DNA of 64,000 bases from Botrimarina mediterranea (GCF_007753265.1 NZ_CP036349.1:1769363-1833362), one strand, 5' to 3'. Counted from the first letter of the stretch, positions 35,588 to 43,852 are shown. The notes: generated by a model from the letters alone, not told the origin. Numbers and translations: made by a program.

Positions 35588-35965
35588 CTAGGCGGCCGCC
35601 CTACCCGGGTTCTCCGTTGCTTCGAGAGCCGTCCAGATTTTATGGACCAACTCCCGGTAGTGATAGGGTTTGCGGACGAAGCCGAACTCCCCGGCCGGGC
35701 GATTGGTTCCGGCGACAACGGTTGCGGCGCCCCTGCGGGCGGCGGCCTCGACCAGTGGCGACAGTTCGGTCGGCTCAAAGGCGTCGGCGTCGATGAAGAG
35801 CACCTTCACCGCCGTGCGGCTCAGCTTCACCAGGGCGTCGCCCACGCCCTGAGCCGCGGCGGTGGCGACGCCGGTGCGTCCCAGCAACTCGCAAAGCACC
35901 AGCCGACCTTCCGCCGACGGGTCGAGGACCAAAACACGCGGCGAAGTCGTAGTGGCGGCCGGCAC
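35588..35965 (-). CDS. receiver-like domain protein next to the histidine kinase
   Basis: About 125 aa. It resembles a response-regulator receiver: RVLVLDPSAEGRLVLCELLG (beta-1 with an acidic residue), phosphoacceptor candidate Asp in VLFIDADAFEPTEL, and a conserved Lys-Pro in FVRKPYHYRELVHKI. It has no DNA-binding domain. GTG at 35965 has AGGA about 10 nt upstream; TTG at 36085 is an in-frame alternative. It lies 157 bp upstream of the FHA-GAF kinase on the same strand and may be its partner, or a degenerate receiver, since the acidic pocket is reduced. Confidence 0.65.
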   Translation of the reverse strand: MPAATTTSPRVLVLDPSAEGRLVLCELLGRTGVATAAAQGVGDALVKLSRTAVKVLFIDADAFEPTELSPLVEAAARRGAATVVAGTNRPAGEFGFVRKPYHYRELVHKIWTALEATENPGRAAA

Positions 35966-36307
35966 GGCGACGGTTCCTGCAAGGTCCAAGAGGTGGGGCG
36001 GCGAACGGTAGCGGGTGTGGGGCAGGGCGTCAAAGGCAAGGGAGAAGAAATCCCAAACCTCGATGACGCAAGCCTCAATGCCCAATGCTTGCAGTTCAAG
36101 CTCATTGGCCTTTGGTCATTTACTACACACTTTGGCGACGGATCGCGTTTTGATCGCAGAACGCTATTTACGCCCGTTCGTTATCTCGGCAGAATGCCGC
36201 CGCGTTTCACGAGATGTCCGGTCGCGGTCCCCCCGCGAATTCCCGCGCCGACAAATCGTTTCAGGTCACGGACGACCAACAACCAAAACTCGGCAAGGAG
36301 TGCTGAC
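35966..36307. promoter_or_regulatory. divergent intergenic region upstream of the OmpH-like gene
   Basis: About 340 bp between the divergent receiver-like and OmpH-like genes. The part 36110-36200 is relatively AT-rich (CATTTACTACACACTTTGGC) and probably holds the promoters, but no confident -35/-10 pair was assigned. The ribosome site AAGGAG at 36295-36300 lies 7 nt before the GTG at 36308. Confidence 0.4.
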
Positions 36308-36934
36308 GTGAAGACTCAGGTTATGGCCGCACTGGCGGCCCTCGTGGCGGTAGCTGCTCTCGGCTCGCCGGCTCTGGCCCAAAACGCCGCCGGCGCGAAC
36401 GCCCAGAAGTACGGCGTCGCCGTCGTCGACATCAACTACATCTTTAAGAACCACCAGAAGTTCATCACGGCGATGGACGCGATGAAGACCGACTTCCAAG
36501 CTGTCGAGGCGGACGTCAAGGGCAAGCAGCAGAAGATCATGCAGGCCCAAGAGCAGCAGAAGACCTTCACGCCCGGATCGCCGGAGTTCAAGCAGCTCGA
36601 CGAGCAGATCGTCCGCATGACGGCTGGTCTGCAAGTGGATGTGACGCAAAAGCGTAAGGAGCTGGTCGATCGTGAAGCCAAGATCTACTTCGACACCTAC
36701 GTCGAAGTGACCGACACCATCAAGCTGTACGCCGAGCACAAGGGCATTGGCCTGGTCTTACGCTTCAACGGCGAGGAAGCGGACCAGAACAACCGTGAGA
36801 GCATTCTCCGGTCGATCAACAAGGCCGTTCACTTCCAGAACTCGATCGACATCACCCCGGACGTGCTCGCCTACCTGAACCGTTCGGCGGTCACGCAACG
36901 CCCCGCCGGTGGTGCAGCGGCCACGCCCCGCTGA
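36308..36934 (+). CDS. OmpH/Skp-family periplasmic chaperone
   Basis: About 208 aa. GTG at 36308 has an ideal ribosome site (AAGGAG, 7 nt). Signal peptide: KTQVMAALAALVAVAALGSP ending ALAQN. The mature protein begins with the OmpH motif KYGVAVVDINYIFKNHQKF and continues with a long coiled-coil pair of helices (FQAVEADVKGKQQKIMQAQE; DVTQKRKELVDREAKIYFDT), the Skp jellyfish-tentacle design, ending GIGLVLRFNGEEADQNN. Skp chaperones outer-membrane proteins. It precedes lpxC and lpxA, as in many Gram-negatives, though a strong terminator separates it from lpxC. Confidence 0.9.
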   Translation: MKTQVMAALAALVAVAALGSPALAQNAAGANAQKYGVAVVDINYIFKNHQKFITAMDAMKTDFQAVEADVKGKQQKIMQAQEQQKTFTPGSPEFKQLDEQIVRMTAGLQVDVTQKRKELVDREAKIYFDTYVEVTDTIKLYAEHKGIGLVLRFNGEEADQNNRESILRSINKAVHFQNSIDITPDVLAYLNRSAVTQRPAGGAAATPR

Positions 36935-36949
36935 TCGCTTGATCAAAGA

Positions 36950-36987
36950 CCGCGGCGGACCCTCGTGGTCCGCCGCGGCTTTCTTGT
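36950..36987 (+). terminator. intrinsic terminator after the OmpH-like gene
   Basis: Perfect 12-bp stem CCGCGGCGGACC (36950-36961) / GGTCCGCCGCGG (36967-36978) with loop CTCGT, followed by CTTTCTTGT. It lies 16 bp after the stop at 36934. Confidence 0.85.
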
Positions 36988-37080
36988 ATCCGGCTAAGCC
37001 GCCCGCGTCATGCAGACGCGAGCTGAGGCCTAGGCCGCCCTGTCCGCCACGGACAAGCCCCTCCAGGGAGATAGTCGGCC

Positions 37081-37989
37081 ATGTCGCCGCCGCGTTTGCA
37101 ACGCACACTCGCTCGTCCCGCCCGCGTCGTTGGACGTGGCTACTGGACTGGTAGCGAAGTCACCGTCGAGTTCCGCCCTGCGCCGGCGGGATCGGGCGTC
37201 ACCTTTGTCCGCGACGACCTCGTCAAGAAGCTCGACGACCCGCGGGTGCCGGTCTCGGTCGCCTTCCGACAGCCCGCCTCGCGTCGGACCGTGCTCCGCG
37301 GCCCCGGCGGAGCCGAGGTGGCGATGATCGAGCACGTTGTCGCCACGCTCGCCGGTCTCGGCATCGACAATTGCGAGGTCGGCGTCAACGCGACCGAAAT
37401 GCCCGGCTGCGACGGCTCCGCCGCGCCGTTTGTCGAAGCAATCGACGCCGCCGGCGTCGCCGAGCAGCAGGCGATCAGCGACGCGCTCGTCATCAACCGT
37501 CCGGTACGCTGTGGCGACCGCGACACGTGGATCGAGGCCCGCCCGCCGATGGGCCCCGGCCTGACGATCGAGTACCGCCTCGACTACGGCCCCGAATCGT
37601 CGATCGGCCGCCAGTGGCTCGTCGTGCAGGTGGACGAATACTCGTTCCGCTTCGAGATTGCCCCGGCCCGAACTTTCTTGCTCGAATCGGAAGCCGCCGC
37701 GATCCGCTCGCAGGGCCTCGCTTCGCACGTCGCCGCGACCGAACTGCTCGTCTTCAGGGACGAGGTTGACGCGGACGGCGACTGCCAGCCGATCGGCAAC
37801 ACGCTGCGTTACGCGGACGAGTGCGTGCGGCACAAGATCCTCGACGTAATCGGCGACCTCGCCCTCGCCGGCCGCCCGATCATCGGTCATATCGTGGCCT
37901 GTTGCAGCGGCCACCAACTCAACGGCGACTTGGTCGAGGCCCTCGTCGCCACGCACCCCGATCGGCTCCGGCGCCGTCGCTCGGCCTGA
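37081..37989 (+). CDS. lpxC: UDP-3-O-acyl-N-acetylglucosamine deacetylase LpxC
   Basis: About 302 aa. LpxC is the committed step of lipid A synthesis, a Zn deacetylase of UDP-3-O-acyl-GlcNAc. The metal and catalytic residues are visible: MIEHVVATLAGLGIDN (Glu/His), ECVRHKILDVIGDLALAG (HxxxD) and GHIVACCSGHQLN. The family start is at VGRGYWTGSEVTVEF. ATG at 37081 follows a GGAGATAGTCGGCC site. lpxA follows 46 bp later on the same strand. It indicates that the cell makes lipid A, as expected for a diderm planctomycete. Confidence 0.95.
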   Translation: MSPPRLQRTLARPARVVGRGYWTGSEVTVEFRPAPAGSGVTFVRDDLVKKLDDPRVPVSVAFRQPASRRTVLRGPGGAEVAMIEHVVATLAGLGIDNCEVGVNATEMPGCDGSAAPFVEAIDAAGVAEQQAISDALVINRPVRCGDRDTWIEARPPMGPGLTIEYRLDYGPESSIGRQWLVVQVDEYSFRFEIAPARTFLLESEAAAIRSQGLASHVAATELLVFRDEVDADGDCQPIGNTLRYADECVRHKILDVIGDLALAGRPIIGHIVACCSGHQLNGDLVEALVATHPDRLRRRRSA

Positions 37990-38035
37990 GCGACGCGGCC
38001 CTCCACAATTCACCCCTGCCAGTCGAAGCCAAACC

Positions 38036-38845
38036 ATGTCAACAAAAATTGCCACGAACGCATGGATCGATCCCCGTGCTGAATTGGACGTGGATGTCGA
38101 GATCGGCCCGCTGTGCGTCGTCGGCGCCGGCGCTAAGATCGGCGCCGGGTCGAAACTGCTCAGCTCGGTGACGATCCTCGGCAATGTCACGATGGGCCGT
38201 GACAACGTCGTCTATCCGCAAGCCGTCCTCGGCGGCGAGCCGCAGGATGTCAGCTACACGGGCGGTGAAACGCGCGTCGAGATCGGCGACCGCAACACGA
38301 TCCGTGAGAGCGTCACGATCAACCGCGGCACGACCAAGGAAGAGGGCGTTACCCGGATCGGCTCGGATAACTTCTTGATGGCCGCCGCTCACGTCGCGCA
38401 CGACTGTACACTCGGCGATCACATCGTCGTTGCGAACGCGACACTGCTCGGCGGGCACGTCCATGTGCAGGACCACGCGGCGTTGTCGGGTGGCGTTGTC
38501 GTCCACCACTGCACGACGATTGGCCGCTACGCCTTCGTCGGCGGCCTAAGCCGCGTGCTGCACGACGTGGCGCCCTACATGCTTTACGAAGGGAGCCCCG
38601 CCAAGGCGCGTTGCATCAACATCGTCGCGCTGCGTCGCAAGGGCTTCGATCCGGTCGAGGTCGACAATCTCGCCGAGGCCCACCGCCTGATGTACCGCTC
38701 GAAGATCGGCCTGCAAGCCGCGCGCGAGATGCTCGCCACCGCCGGTCGCGACACCCCCGCGGTGCGCGAGATGCTCGACTTCATCAGCTGCCAATCGTCC
38801 GGCCGCCACGGCCGCAGCCGAGACGTGGTCCGCGTCGCGGCGTGA
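38036..38845 (+). CDS. lpxA: acyl-ACP--UDP-N-acetylglucosamine O-acyltransferase LpxA
   Basis: About 269 aa. It transfers a 3-hydroxyacyl chain to UDP-GlcNAc, the first step of lipid A synthesis. The left-handed beta-helix is built of hexapeptide repeats (ATNAWIDPRAELDVDVEIGP; VTILGNVTMGRDNVVYPQAV). The catalytic His lies in AAAHVAHDCTLGDH, and GGEPQDVSYTGGETRVEIGD matches the family. ATG at 38036 is preceded by weak purines (GAAGCC). It forms a block with lpxC and a following Gfo/Idh oxidoreductase. Confidence 0.96.
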   Translation: MSTKIATNAWIDPRAELDVDVEIGPLCVVGAGAKIGAGSKLLSSVTILGNVTMGRDNVVYPQAVLGGEPQDVSYTGGETRVEIGDRNTIRESVTINRGTTKEEGVTRIGSDNFLMAAAHVAHDCTLGDHIVVANATLLGGHVHVQDHAALSGGVVVHHCTTIGRYAFVGGLSRVLHDVAPYMLYEGSPAKARCINIVALRRKGFDPVEVDNLAEAHRLMYRSKIGLQAAREMLATAGRDTPAVREMLDFISCQSSGRHGRSRDVVRVAA

Positions 38846-38876
38846 GCGCGCAGCAATAACAATTGAATTGCAAACA

Positions 38877-38963
38877 TGTGGGAGGGGTCTCCAGACCCCG
38901 ATTACGGCATCCAATCCGTTTCGGCGTGGTGCGCGTAATCGGCGTCTGGAGACGCCTCCCACA
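38877..38963. repeat. GGTCTCCAGACC-type palindromic repeat (copy 3)
   Basis: Left arm TGTGGGAGGGGTCTCCAGAC plus CCCGATTACGG; right arm GCGTAATCGGCGTCTGGAGA plus CGCCTCCCACA, about 25 bp apart. It sits between lpxA and the oxidoreductase gene, ending 25 bp before that ATG. Confidence 0.93.
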
Positions 38964-38988
38964 GTTTTTTGAATCGAGGAGCAGCAAG

Positions 38989-40020
38989 ATGAAACCCGTT
39001 CGACTCGCCGTCATCGGCGCCGGCAAACTCGGCGGCTACCACGCCAACCTCGCCGCGAAGCTCGAAGCGTTCGACTTGGTAGCCGTGGCCGATCCGCACC
39101 CCGTTTCGTGCGAAAAGCTCGCGGCGAAGACCGGCTCGCATGCGGTGGCGAAGGTCGAAGAGGTGCTCGACCGTATCGACGCCGCCGTTGTGGCGACGCC
39201 GACCGCGACGCACTACGACGTGGTGACGGGGCTCCTCGCCGCCGGCAAGCACGTGCTGGTCGAGAAGCCGATCACCCCCGCGGCCGCCGAAGCGACGAAG
39301 CTCGTCGCCGCCGCCGACCGCGCCGGCGTCGTGCTCCAGGTGGGCCACGTCGAGCGTTTCAGCCCGGCCCTCGTCGCCGCCGGCGATGCGGTCAAGCAAC
39401 CTCGTTTCATCCGCTCCGAGCGGACTAGCGGTTACACGTTCCGCTCGACCGACATCGGCGCCGTCTTGGACCTGATGATCCACGACATCGATCTCGTGCT
39501 GAGCCTTGCCGACTCGGAAGTCGTCGAAGTCTGGGCGACGGGCCTCTCGGTCCTCGGCGGCCACGAAGACATGGCGAGCGCCCGCCTCGTGTTCGCGAAC
39601 GGCTGCGTGGCGGACCTCACCGCGTCACGCGTCAGTTACGAGCTGCGCCGCACGATGCAAGTCGTCACCGCCCGCGGCTTCACGGCAATCGACTTCGCAA
39701 CCGGTAAGGCGACCACCGTCTCGCCGACGCACGAAGTCCTCCGCGGCGAGTTCAACGGCGAGTCGCTACCCGCCGAACGCAAAGCCGAGCTCTTCGCCGG
39801 CAAGCTCTTTGAAGAGGTGCTGGTAAAAACGCAGCACGAAGCCCCGCCGGTCAACGCAATCGAGCTCGAACTGCTCGACTTCGCCACCGCGATCCAAACC
39901 GGCGCGAAGCCCCGCGTCCCCGGCGCCGCCGGCCGCGACGCGGTCGCCGTCGCCGAACGCATCCTGGCGTCGATCGCAAGAAACGCGTCGGTAGAGAGAA
40001 CGCTGCACCGCGCTGCGTAA
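38989..40020 (+). CDS. Gfo/Idh/MocA-family NAD(P)-dependent oxidoreductase
   Basis: About 343 aa. ATG at 38989 has GAGGAG 8 nt upstream; an ATG at 38863 would translate the palindrome. Rossmann motif VRLAVIGAGKLGGYHANLAA, the VLVEKPITPAAAEATKLVAA segment (catalytic Lys region), and VGHVERFSPALVAAGDAVKQ. The C-terminal Gfo/Idh domain carries DIGAVLDLMIHDIDLVLSLA. It directly follows lpxC-lpxA, so it may act on a nucleotide sugar in lipid A or O-antigen synthesis (in some bacteria GnnA oxidises UDP-GlcNAc for an amide-linked lipid A). That substrate is inferred from context; no gnnB aminotransferase is present. Confidence 0.9.
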   Translation: MKPVRLAVIGAGKLGGYHANLAAKLEAFDLVAVADPHPVSCEKLAAKTGSHAVAKVEEVLDRIDAAVVATPTATHYDVVTGLLAAGKHVLVEKPITPAAAEATKLVAAADRAGVVLQVGHVERFSPALVAAGDAVKQPRFIRSERTSGYTFRSTDIGAVLDLMIHDIDLVLSLADSEVVEVWATGLSVLGGHEDMASARLVFANGCVADLTASRVSYELRRTMQVVTARGFTAIDFATGKATTVSPTHEVLRGEFNGESLPAERKAELFAGKLFEEVLVKTQHEAPPVNAIELELLDFATAIQTGAKPRVPGAAGRDAVAVAERILASIARNASVERTLHRAA

Positions 40021-40025
40021 TTTTA

Positions 40026-40061
40026 GGCGAGCCGGCGACGTTAGTCGTCGGAGTGAAGCGG
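40026..40061. repeat. GGCGAGCC (GGCGACGTTAGTCGTCGG) half-repeat, left arm of a split palindrome
   Basis: GGCGAGCCGGCGACGTTAGT then CGTCGGAGTGAAGCGG, the same arm as in the palindrome at 12407-12482. Its inverted partner is about 380 bp away at 40420-40469, with a small gene in between. Confidence 0.85.
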
Positions 40062-40110
40062 TTTCATCTACTGGGGGCGTGAAGGCGGTTCGTGTGGCGC
40101 CGATGAAACT

Positions 40111-40383
40111 TCAATACTCTTCAGTGGGAAGATCGAGAGCGAGCAATTTATCGGCGGCAGCCAGACACCGATCTTGATCACCACTCAAACCGATTTGTTC
40201 GGTTCCAAGTCGATAGAGATAAGCCGCAATTTCGTCGCGGCTACGGCCATCAAGTAATAGGCTGACGACATCAGCGATGTAGGCGTCGTACTCATCAGCG
40301 ACGTACTGCGAAACCCCTATCGGGTCCCACTTATTAAGGACGGGACGCACCATTTCGATTTGAGGCCCAGTTACTCTACGCAT
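40111..40383 (-). CDS. 90-aa hypothetical protein lying between split repeat arms
   Basis: About 90 aa. The protein is helical and acidic: VRPVLNKWDPIGVSQYVADE, YDAYIADVVSLLLDGRSRDE and IAAYLYRLGTEQIGL. The pattern NKWDPIGV...DEYD.YI resembles small DUF1871-like proteins (often immunity-like or of unknown role), but this is not verified. Its codon use is AT-richer than that of the neighbours. The start is ATG at 40383, or the internal one of IEMVRP. It sits inside the loop of a repeat that elsewhere has only a short loop, so it may be an acquired cassette. Confidence 0.65.
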   Translation of the reverse strand: MRRVTGPQIEMVRPVLNKWDPIGVSQYVADEYDAYIADVVSLLLDGRSRDEIAAYLYRLGTEQIGLSGDQDRCLAAADKLLALDLPTEEY

Positions 40384-40419
40384 GATTTGTGAGAGCCTCC
40401 GATGCTAGTCGGAGAGTGA

Positions 40420-40469
40420 GCGGAAGCGGGTACCAAGCGTCCTCCGAAGACTTGCGTCGCCGGCTCGCC
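40420..40469. repeat. right arm of the split GGCGAGCC palindrome
   Basis: GCGTCCTCCGAAGACTTGCG then TCGCCGGCTCGCC is the inverse of the arm at 40026, with several changes. It is preceded by CGGAAGCGGGTACC (40421-40434), the shared loop/flank core of this repeat group. Confidence 0.8.
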
Positions 40470-40476
40470 TAACTTC

Positions 40477-42726
40477 TCAGCCCGCGAAATGCGTCGGCCA
40501 ATTCTCGCGGTCCGCGAGCGCCTTGCGCAACGCTTCATCACGCGACGCATCTCTAGTGTAGGGGATCGACCATTCGTCGTGCTTTTCGAAGGCGCTGGGA
40601 CGCAATCCGATGTCGATTTTGTAAGGCGATACAGTCGTTTCGCTAAGTTGAAACTGACCAACGAAGGGCGCCAACCTCCACTTCTCTTGTCCCTGGACGG
40701 CAACTAGCCACCCTTCAGCAGTCCATCTGTCCTTCCCAATCGTAAGGTTTGTATACCATCCACCATCTATCCAAACATTTGGCCAAGTAACCTTGTCCTT
40801 CTTGAAACTCTGTTCAACTAACCATCCGATCGAGTATCCAATATCCTGCTTACAGAATGCCGCAGCTTTGTTGTCACCTTTTGTCAGAGCTGCGCGGTGG
40901 CGTGCAAGGAAGTAAGCGATCTTTTCCGTGACGGGCTTGTTGCGCCACGCAACGCTGGCACGGGGGAACAGGCCAGACGCCTTGTCGGCTTCCCAGAAAT
41001 TAAAGCGGCGAGTATTGAAAACATCCCACTGTTCAAGCCCCGCCCGCCGCGCCTGCAGCACACCGTATCGCAACACATCAAGCCCCTCGGTGCTGTGGGC
41101 GTCACTGGAAATCACGATCGGCACGCCAGCGGCTTTAGCCGCGGCGCAGTTTACGTCGTCGAGATCGAGCCGCATCGGGTTGGCGTTGAGTTCTAATAGC
41201 TTGCCGTGCTCGACGCACGCGGCGATCAGCTCGTTGACCTCCACGTCGTACGACGCGCGCTTGCCGATCAGGCGGCCGGTGGGGTGGGCGACGATCGAGA
41301 CGCTCGGGTGGGCGACCGCGCCGAGCAGCCGTTCCATGATCTTTGCTCGCGGCTGATTCTGGCCGTAGTGCAGGCTGGCGATCACCCAGTCGGCTTCGGC
41401 GAGCACGTCGTCGGGCAGGTCCATCGGGCCCGCTTCGAGGATGTCACACTCGATGCCCTTGAGGACGACGAACTCCGCACCCTCGGCCTGCAGCTCTTCG
41501 TTGACGAGATCGATCTCTTTCCACTGCGCGCGAAGCCGGTCGGCGTCGAGGCCATGGGCCATCGTGACGCGCTTCGAGTGGTCCGTGATCGCGATGTATT
41601 CGAGGCCACGCTGGCGGGCGGCGGCGACCATCTCTCTAAGCGTGCCGCGGCCGTCGGTCGCGGAGGTGTGCATGTGCAAGTCGCCTCGCAGGTCCGACAG
41701 CTCGATGAGCCGTGGCAGCTCGCCCGCTTCGGCCGCAGCAAACTCCTGGCGGTTCTCGCGCAGCTCTGGCGGAAAGCACGGCAGGCCAATCGCCGCGTAG
41801 ACCTCTTCTTCGGTGTCGCCCGCGATACGCGTGTCGTCAGCCGTGTTGAAAACGCCCCACTCGCTGACCTTGAGCCCCCGCGCCTTCGCACGGCCGCGGA
41901 CCTCGACGTTGTGCTCCTTCGACCCCGTGAAGTATTGCAGGGCGGCGCCGAACGACTCGCTCGGCACGCACCGCAAGTCGATCTGCAAGCCGCTATCCAA
42001 ACGGATCGACATCTTCGTATCGCCGCGCGCGATCACCTCGGCGACTCCCTCGAACTCACCGAAGCGATCCATCACCGTCGCGACGGTCTTGGCGTCCATC
42101 GTGGCGCCAACATCGACGAGCAAATCGAGGTCGCCGACCGTTTCCTTCCCACGCCGATAGCTGCCGGCGGGTTCGCGACGCTTGATCGCCTCGACGCCGT
42201 CCATGTGCGCGAGCAGCCGTTGCACGATCGCGTCGGCGTCGGCCCAGCGCACACGCTCACCGGCCTTCGCCGCGTGCTCGATGCCGGCAAGGATCGTCTC
42301 CTCGGTCTTCTTGCCAAAGCCCTTGAGCTTCTGCACCTCGCCCGCTTCGCACGCGGCGCGTAGCTGGTCGAGCGACTGGACGCCCAGCTCCTTGTGCAGC
42401 GTCGCCGCCTTCTTCGGCCCCATGCCCGGCACTCGCATTAGCGCCATGACGCTCGCCGGCACTTCGGCCCGCAACTCGTCGAGCATCGCCAGCGTGCCGC
42501 TCGTAGCGAGTTCGGCTATCTTCTCCGCCAAGTCCTTGCCGACGCCATCGATCGCCGTCAGCGCCTCCGCGCCCGAATCCCCGACGATCGTCAGCAGCGA
42601 CTTCGGCGCGTCCTTCACCTTCTGCGCGCCGTTGCGATATGCCCGCACACGGAACGGGTTGGCGCCTTGGAACTCCAGCAGGTCGGCGACCTCTTCGAGC
42701 GCGGCGGCGATCTCGCGATTGGTCAT
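40477..42726 (-). CDS. polX: DNA polymerase/3'-5' exonuclease PolX with unusual C-terminal extension
   Basis: About 749 aa; typical PolX is about 570-580. PolX fills gaps in base-excision repair. Parts in order: helix-hairpin-helix lyase region (NREIAAALEEVADLLEFQGA; GVGKDLAEKIAEL; RVPGMGPKKAATLHKELG), nucleotidyltransferase GSYRRGKETVGDLDLLVD (catalytic Asp pair), and a PHP domain (DLRGDLHMHTSATDGRG; ITDHSKRV; SSDAHSTEGLDVLRYGVLQA). The family normally ends near WDVFNTRR. Here about 175 more residues follow (EADKASGLFPRASVAWRNKP onward; KDKVTWPNVWIDGGWYTNLT) that I do not recognise, encoded by AT-richer DNA (40477-41010). ATG at 42726 gives the family N-terminus; upstream codons lie in a repeat. 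Confidence 0.92.
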   Translation of the reverse strand: MTNREIAAALEEVADLLEFQGANPFRVRAYRNGAQKVKDAPKSLLTIVGDSGAEALTAIDGVGKDLAEKIAELATSGTLAMLDELRAEVPASVMALMRVPGMGPKKAATLHKELGVQSLDQLRAACEAGEVQKLKGFGKKTEETILAGIEHAAKAGERVRWADADAIVQRLLAHMDGVEAIKRREPAGSYRRGKETVGDLDLLVDVGATMDAKTVATVMDRFGEFEGVAEVIARGDTKMSIRLDSGLQIDLRCVPSESFGAALQYFTGSKEHNVEVRGRAKARGLKVSEWGVFNTADDTRIAGDTEEEVYAAIGLPCFPPELRENRQEFAAAEAGELPRLIELSDLRGDLHMHTSATDGRGTLREMVAAARQRGLEYIAITDHSKRVTMAHGLDADRLRAQWKEIDLVNEELQAEGAEFVVLKGIECDILEAGPMDLPDDVLAEADWVIASLHYGQNQPRAKIMERLLGAVAHPSVSIVAHPTGRLIGKRASYDVEVNELIAACVEHGKLLELNANPMRLDLDDVNCAAAKAAGVPIVISSDAHSTEGLDVLRYGVLQARRAGLEQWDVFNTRRFNFWEADKASGLFPRASVAWRNKPVTEKIAYFLARHRAALTKGDNKAAAFCKQDIGYSIGWLVEQSFKKDKVTWPNVWIDGGWYTNLTIGKDRWTAEGWLVAVQGQEKWRLAPFVGQFQLSETTVSPYKIDIGLRPSAFEKHDEWSIPYTRDASRDEALRKALADRENWPTHFAG

Positions 42727-42732
42727 TTGAAC

Positions 42733-42813
42733 GGCGAAAGGGGAAAGTTGAATGCGGAAGGTCGGGAATCGCTGCGTGCATTTCCACTTTCCACTTTCCC
42801 CTTTCGACTTTCC
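42733..42813. repeat. GGGGAAAG-type palindromic repeat (copy 3)
   Basis: Left arm GGCGAAAGGGGAAAGTTGAA plus TGCGGAAGG; right arm TTTCCACTTTCCACTTTCCC plus CTTTCGACTTTCC. It lies between the divergent polX and ABC ATPase genes, replacing a conventional promoter spacer. Confidence 0.8.
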
Positions 42814-42868
42814 AGCCATCCGGCGATCATGCCAGTCCGCGGAAGCCAGCACTTCAAGCCAACCTCCC

Positions 42869-43675
42869 ATGCCCAACCCCGTTCCCCTCATCGAGATGCG
42901 CCGCGCCGGGTTCCGCCAGCAGGAGACCGACATCCTGCTCGACATCGATTGGCGGGTCGAAGCGGGCGAGCACTGGGCGATCCTCGGGCCGAATGGCTCG
43001 GGCAAGACCTCGCTGATGCGGGTCGCCTGCGGCTATCGCTGGCACACCAGCGGCGTCGTCAAACGGCTCGGCGAAGAGCTAGCCGACCTTGTCGAGATGC
43101 GGAAACGCCTCGGTTGGGTGTCGGGCGAGGTGCTCGCGTACGCCCCGCCCGAAGAGTCGGCCGTCTCGTTTGTCGTTTCGGGCCGCTTCGGACAGATGGG
43201 CTTGCGGGCGATGAGTGATCGCACTGTCACCGAAGCCGACTTTTCTGATGCGAGGAAGTTGCTCGAAGCGATGGGCGTCGGCCTACTCGCGGAGAAGCCG
43301 TTACGGGTGCTCTCTCAAGGCGAACGCCAACAGGTCCTCGTCGCCCGCGCGCGGATGACCGAGCCGGTGATGCTGGTGCTCGACGAACCTTGCGCCGGCA
43401 TGGACCCTGCAGCACGCGAGCGCTTCTTAATGTGGCTCGGCGGGTTGATGGCCGAGCCTTCGACACCCGCCGTGATGATGATCACACACCACGTCGAAGA
43501 AGTGCTGCCGCAGTTTGAGCGGGCGCTGTTGATCGGTGAAGGCCGCATCGTTGCCGTCGGCGCGACGGGCGAAGTGGTGACGGCGGCGTCGCTAGAGAAA
43601 ACCTACGGCGTAGGAGTCGCGCAACTCGTGGAGCACGGCGGCCGCCACTGGCCGATCTGGGGCGAGCGGCGCTAA
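42869..43675 (+). CDS. ABC transporter ATP-binding protein (stand-alone)
   Basis: About 268 aa, one nucleotide-binding domain. Walker A LGPNGSGKTSLMR, Q-loop region LGWVSGEVLAYAPPEESAVS, signature LSQGERQQVLVARARMTEPV, Walker B MLVLDEPCAGMDPAARERFL and H-loop MMITHHVEEV. The layout resembles the single-domain ATPases related to ModF/iron-type importers, but no permease or binding-protein gene is adjacent, so the substrate is unknown. ATG at 42869 (PNPVPLIEMRRAGF) follows AACCTCCC; upstream in-frame sequence to 42752 is repeat-derived. Confidence 0.9.
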   Translation: MPNPVPLIEMRRAGFRQQETDILLDIDWRVEAGEHWAILGPNGSGKTSLMRVACGYRWHTSGVVKRLGEELADLVEMRKRLGWVSGEVLAYAPPEESAVSFVVSGRFGQMGLRAMSDRTVTEADFSDARKLLEAMGVGLLAEKPLRVLSQGERQQVLVARARMTEPVMLVLDEPCAGMDPAARERFLMWLGGLMAEPSTPAVMMITHHVEEVLPQFERALLIGEGRIVAVGATGEVVTAASLEKTYGVGVAQLVEHGGRHWPIWGERR

Positions 43676-43852
43676 CGCGCGCAACACCTAAGTGGCACAC
43701 AGGCGTGTCCCCGCTATGCTTCCGGCGCTACGCTCCTGGCTCGGCAGTCTTCGCGCGTCAATTCTTAGAAAGATACTGCGGAAGAACAGCGTCGAAGACG
43801 TGCGTTCACACCCTCGCCTAGCCCCTCAGCCCCTAATCCCAACGCGTCAGCG

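Noticed and set aside
38863-38988. N-terminal extension of the Gfo/Idh oxidoreductase
   Set aside because: It would translate a palindromic repeat; ATG at 38989 has GAGGAG upstream and starts the Rossmann fold.
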